The position numbers and the translations under genes are program-made. The notes beneath the pieces are model-generated. The model did no database searches. It worked only from the letters and a program-made list of their open reading frames with translations, and was not told the origin of the DNA. This document shows positions 34,674 through 37,318 of a stretch of 37,318 bases of DNA, piece after piece; within the stretch, counting starts at the first letter, position 1; the number at the start of each line of letters is the position of its first letter. The stretch is from Coriobacteriaceae bacterium (GTDB taxonomy: Bacteria; Actinomycetota; Coriobacteriia; Coriobacteriales; Coriobacteriaceae), in assembly GCA_030525945.1 (NCBI GenBank), contig JAUNDT010000003.1, forward strand, positions 1 to 37,318, in the 5' to 3' direction.

Positions 34674-35867
34674 ATGGCTTTCACCAAGAAGACCGTCCGC
34701 GACATTGATGTCGACGGCAAGCGCGTCCTCGTCCGCGTTGACTTCAACGTGCCGATCAAGGATGGCGTCGTCGGCGACACCACCCGTATCCAGGCTGCCC
34801 TGCCGACCATCAACTACCTGGTCGAGCACAACGCCCGCGTCATCCTCATGAGCCACCTCGGCCGCCCCGACGGCACCGGCTTCCAGCCCGAGTTCTCCCT
34901 CGAGCCCGTTGCCGCCAAGCTCGCCGAGCTCTCCGGTCTCGACGTGACCTTCGTCGACGACACTTACGGCGAGAAGGCCGCTGCCGCCGTTGAGGCCCTT
35001 GAGGCCGGCAAGGTTCTCGTGCTCGAGAACGTCCGCTTCGACAAGCGCGAGAAGAAGAACGACCCCGAGATCGCCAAGACCCTCGCTTCCTACGGCGACG
35101 TCTTCGTTCTCGACGCCTTCGGCACCGCTCACCGCGCTCAGGGTTCCGTCGTGGGCCCCGCCGAGTTCCTGCCCGCGGTCGCCGGCTTCCTGCTCGAGAA
35201 GGAGGTCGACACCCTCACCGGCATCTTCGCCGAGCCCGAGCGTCCCTTCGTCGCCATCGTCGGCGGCTCCAAGGTGTCCTCCAAGATCGGCGTGCTCGAG
35301 AACCTCATCGACTCCGCTGACACCCTGATCATCGGTGGCGGCATGGCCTACACCTTCTTCCTGGCCAAGGGCCTTACCGTGGGTAACTCCCTCAAGGAGG
35401 AGGACTGGGTCGAGCGCGCAGGCGAGATGCTCAAGAAGGCCGAGGCCAAGGGCGTCAAGATCCTGCTCCCCATCGACAACCGCGTTGCCGATCACTTCGG
35501 CGAGGACGCTGTGCCCGAGGTCGTCGCTTCCGACGCCATCCCGGCCGACCGCGAGGGTATGGACATCGGCCCCAAGACCGAGGAGCTCTACGCCGAGGCC
35601 ATCAAGGGCGCCAAGACCGTGTTCTGGAACGGCCCCATGGGCGTCTTCGAGTTCGACAACTTCGCTCACGGCACCCAGGCCATCGCTGAGGCCGTCGCCG
35701 AGACCGAGTGCACCTCCATCATTGGTGGTGGCGACTCCGTCGCAGCTGTCAACAAGTTCAACCTGGCCGACAAGATGAGCTGGATCTCCACCGGCGGTGG
35801 CGCTTCCATGGAGCTCGTCGAGGGCAAGGCTCTTCCCGGAGTGGAGGCTCTCAATGACGCAGAATAA
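34674..35867 (+). CDS. pgk: Phosphoglycerate kinase
   Basis: This kinase moves the acyl phosphate of 1,3-bisphosphoglycerate to ADP, an ATP-forming step of glycolysis. The 397 residues show the N-terminal VLVRVDFNVP, HLGRPDG in the substrate site, ENVRFDKREKKND, and the C-terminal nucleotide site VFWNGPMGVFE and GGGDSVAAV. ATG 34674 is preferred to TTG 34668 because GAAAGGA precedes it by six bases. The 3' end overlaps tpiA by 14 bases. Codon bias is strong. Confidence 0.97.
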   Translation: MAFTKKTVRDIDVDGKRVLVRVDFNVPIKDGVVGDTTRIQAALPTINYLVEHNARVILMSHLGRPDGTGFQPEFSLEPVAAKLAELSGLDVTFVDDTYGEKAAAAVEALEAGKVLVLENVRFDKREKKNDPEIAKTLASYGDVFVLDAFGTAHRAQGSVVGPAEFLPAVAGFLLEKEVDTLTGIFAEPERPFVAIVGGSKVSSKIGVLENLIDSADTLIIGGGMAYTFFLAKGLTVGNSLKEEDWVERAGEMLKKAEAKGVKILLPIDNRVADHFGEDAVPEVVASDAIPADREGMDIGPKTEELYAEAIKGAKTVFWNGPMGVFEFDNFAHGTQAIAEAVAETECTSIIGGGDSVAAVNKFNLADKMSWISTGGGASMELVEGKALPGVEALNDAE

Positions 35868-36627
35868 CCGCCCCACGCTTATCGCGGGCAACTGGAAGAT
35901 GAACAACGACCGCGAGGCCGCCAAGGCTCTCGCCGCCGAGCTCGTCGAGGCCCTGCCCGAGGTTCCCGCGGGCGTCGAGGTCCTCGTGTGCCCGCCCACG
36001 ATCGACCTGTGCTGCGTCGCTCACAAGCTCGAGGGCTCTGCCATCGCGCTGGGCGCCCAGAACTGCTACTGGGAGGCTTCCGGCGCCTACACCGGCGAGA
36101 CCTCCGTGCCTATGCTCAAGTCCGCCGGCTGCACCTTCTGCATCATCGGCCACTCTGAGCGTCGCGACTACTTCCACGAGACCGACGAGGACCAGAACAA
36201 GAAGGCCAAGGCGCTCGTCGCCGGCGGCATCGTTCCCGTCTTCTGCTGCGGCGAGCCGCTGGAGGTTCGCGAGGCCGGCACCTACGTTGAGCACGTCGTC
36301 GCTCAGGTGAAGGCCGGTCTCGAGGGTCTCAAGATCACCGACCCGTCCCAGCTCGTGGTCGCTTACGAGCCCATCTGGGCCATCGGCACCGGTATGACCG
36401 CCACCGCCGATGACGCCCAGGAGGTCTGCGCCGCCGTGCGCGAGGCCCTCGTGGAGCTCTTCGGCGCCGAGCTCGCCGAGGGCATCCGCGTCCTCTACGG
36501 CGGCTCCGCCAAGCCCGGCAACATCGCCGAGCTCGTGGCCAAGCCGGACGTCGACGGCGCCCTCGTGGGCGGTGCTTCGCTGTCCGCCGCGGACTTCTCC
36601 TCCATGGTCGTCAAGGCCGCGGAGTAG
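35854..36627 (+). CDS. tpiA: Triose-phosphate isomerase
   Basis: This isomerase interconverts dihydroxyacetone phosphate and glyceraldehyde-3-phosphate. The 257-residue TIM barrel has the catalytic Lys15 in GNWKMN, His in IIGHSERR, Glu in YEPIWAIGTG, and the phosphate loop YGGSAKPGN. ATG 35854 lies inside the end of pgk, with GGAGG at 35842-35846. The overlap implies translational coupling. A hairpin terminator follows. Confidence 0.97.
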   Translation: MTQNNRPTLIAGNWKMNNDREAAKALAAELVEALPEVPAGVEVLVCPPTIDLCCVAHKLEGSAIALGAQNCYWEASGAYTGETSVPMLKSAGCTFCIIGHSERRDYFHETDEDQNKKAKALVAGGIVPVFCCGEPLEVREAGTYVEHVVAQVKAGLEGLKITDPSQLVVAYEPIWAIGTGMTATADDAQEVCAAVREALVELFGAELAEGIRVLYGGSAKPGNIAELVAKPDVDGALVGGASLSAADFSSMVVKAAE

Positions 36628-36643
36628 CACCCGTTTTGTCATC

Positions 36644-36680
36644 GGGCCGTGGCGTGCATACGCTGCGGCCCATTCTTTTG
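36644..36680 (+). terminator. Terminator between tpiA and gpmI
   Basis: GGGCCG (36644-36649) pairs with CGGCCC (36666-36671), with GCGT/ACGC continuing inside. ATTCTTTTG follows. It lies 16 bases after the tpiA stop. Confidence 0.75.
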
Positions 36681-36698
36681 TAAAGGGGAGAATTCACC

Positions 36699-37318
36699 AT
36701 GGCTAACCGCCACCTTCCTGCGCTTCTGGTGATCATGGACGGCTTCGGCCTCGCTCCTGAGGGCTCCGACAACGCCGTTTGCTCCGCCAGCACGCCGTTC
36801 ATCGACAGCCTGTACGCCAAGTACCCGCACACCACCCTCGGCGCTTCCGGCGAGGACGTGGGCCTGCCCGAGGGCCAGATGGGCAACTCTGAGGTCGGCC
36901 ACCTCAACATCGGCGCCGGCCGCATCATCTTCCAGGAGCTCTCGCGCATCAACAACGCCATCAAGGACGGCTCCCTCAAGACCAACGAGGTCTTCACCAT
37001 GACCATGGACGACGTTGCCGAGGCCGGCAAGACCCTGCACCTCATGGGCCTCATGAGCCCTGGTGGCGTGCACTCCATGCAGAGCCACTGCGAGGCTCTC
37101 GTGGCCATGGCTGCCGAGCGCGGCGTGAAGACCGTGCGCGTGCACTGCTTCGTGGACGGCCGCGACGTCGACCCGCAGTCCGGCGCCGGCTACGTGTCCG
37201 AGCTCGCTGCATTCCTGGCCGAACTGTCTGAGAAGACCGGCTGCGACGCCCGCATCGCCACTGTTTCCGGCCGCTACTGGGCCATGGACCGCGACAACCG
37301 CTGGGAGCGCATTGAGAG
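36699..37318 (+). CDS. gpmI: 2,3-bisphosphoglycerate-independent phosphoglycerate mutase (partial)
   Basis: The gene starts at ATG 36699 with AAAGGGGAG upstream and is cut off by the window end after 206 codons. The residues MDGFG and MGNSEVGH, the latter with the nucleophilic serine that is phosphorylated in the manganese/alkaline-phosphatase-type enzyme, identify the cofactor-independent mutase interconverting 3- and 2-phosphoglycerate. LMGLMSPGGVHS and FVDGRDVDP further match the family. The full protein is usually near 510 residues, so about 60% is missing here. It continues the glycolytic run after tpiA. Confidence 0.95.
   Translation, partial: MANRHLPALLVIMDGFGLAPEGSDNAVCSASTPFIDSLYAKYPHTTLGASGEDVGLPEGQMGNSEVGHLNIGAGRIIFQELSRINNAIKDGSLKTNEVFTMTMDDVAEAGKTLHLMGLMSPGGVHSMQSHCEALVAMAAERGVKTVRVHCFVDGRDVDPQSGAGYVSELAAFLAELSEKTGCDARIATVSGRYWAMDRDNRWERIE

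Overview
The window reads as a high-GC, gene-dense chromosome segment of a Gram-positive actinobacterium. It is most likely a member of the Coriobacteriia, and Collinsella or a close relative is my best guess. This rests on gene content (a rapZ-yvcK-whiA array followed by gap-pgk-tpiA, LTA-synthase-like and peptidoglycan genes), very strong C/G-ending codon bias and TATNNT promoter boxes. It is an inference from reading, not a database match. No phage, insertion sequence, tRNA, rRNA or CRISPR array was recognised.

Layout. (1) 1-3799: tail of an unidentified gene, a terminator, then the operon coaE, lytic transglycosylase and uvrB. (2) 3876-4442: a small six-helix membrane protein, facing (3) a leftward operon at 4530-8327 of an Mrp/NBP35 Fe-S carrier ATPase and two different FAD enzymes, whose reading frames overlap by 1 and 8 bases. 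(4) 8547-11582: an LTA-synthase-like sulfatase-fold membrane enzyme and a short-chain dehydrogenase. (5) 11583-12003: a gene-free stretch with two large inverted palindromic elements. (6) 12004-17032: uvrA, ybaK and murJ. (7) 17076-19201: an aspartate/glutamate racemase diverging from an ATP-grasp ligase, plausibly a D-amino acid supply-and-ligation pair for peptidoglycan. (8) 19226-21250: uvrC. (9) 21507-29996: a sialic acid uptake and catabolism island with an SBP family 5 lipoprotein, a DppB-type permease, a natural permease-ATPase fusion, a second ATPase, a NanA-like lyase, a ROK kinase (NanK) and NanE. (10) 29997-30377: a gene-free stretch with a second pair of the palindromic elements. 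(11) 30378-33301: rapZ, yvcK and whiA. (12) 33513 to the end: gap, pgk, tpiA and a gpmI cut off by the window edge.

How the genes work together. All three excinuclease subunits (uvrB, uvrA, uvrC) lie on one strand within 20 kb. In many actinobacteria uvrC is followed directly by rapZ-yvcK-whiA. Here a self-contained sialic acid island sits between them. It would import a sialic acid and convert it to N-acetylglucosamine-6-phosphate, which needs NagA/NagB encoded elsewhere to enter glycolysis. The next cluster encodes lower glycolysis, with a structured leader before gap.

The most unusual material is non-coding. Four copies of a nested palindromic element occur as two opposite-facing pairs 18 kb apart, with compensatory base changes in the core stem and unrelated but self-complementary outer arms. 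There is also a 43-base near-perfect palindrome between murJ and the racemase, and a long hairpin plus two abutting 29-base direct repeats ahead of nanE.
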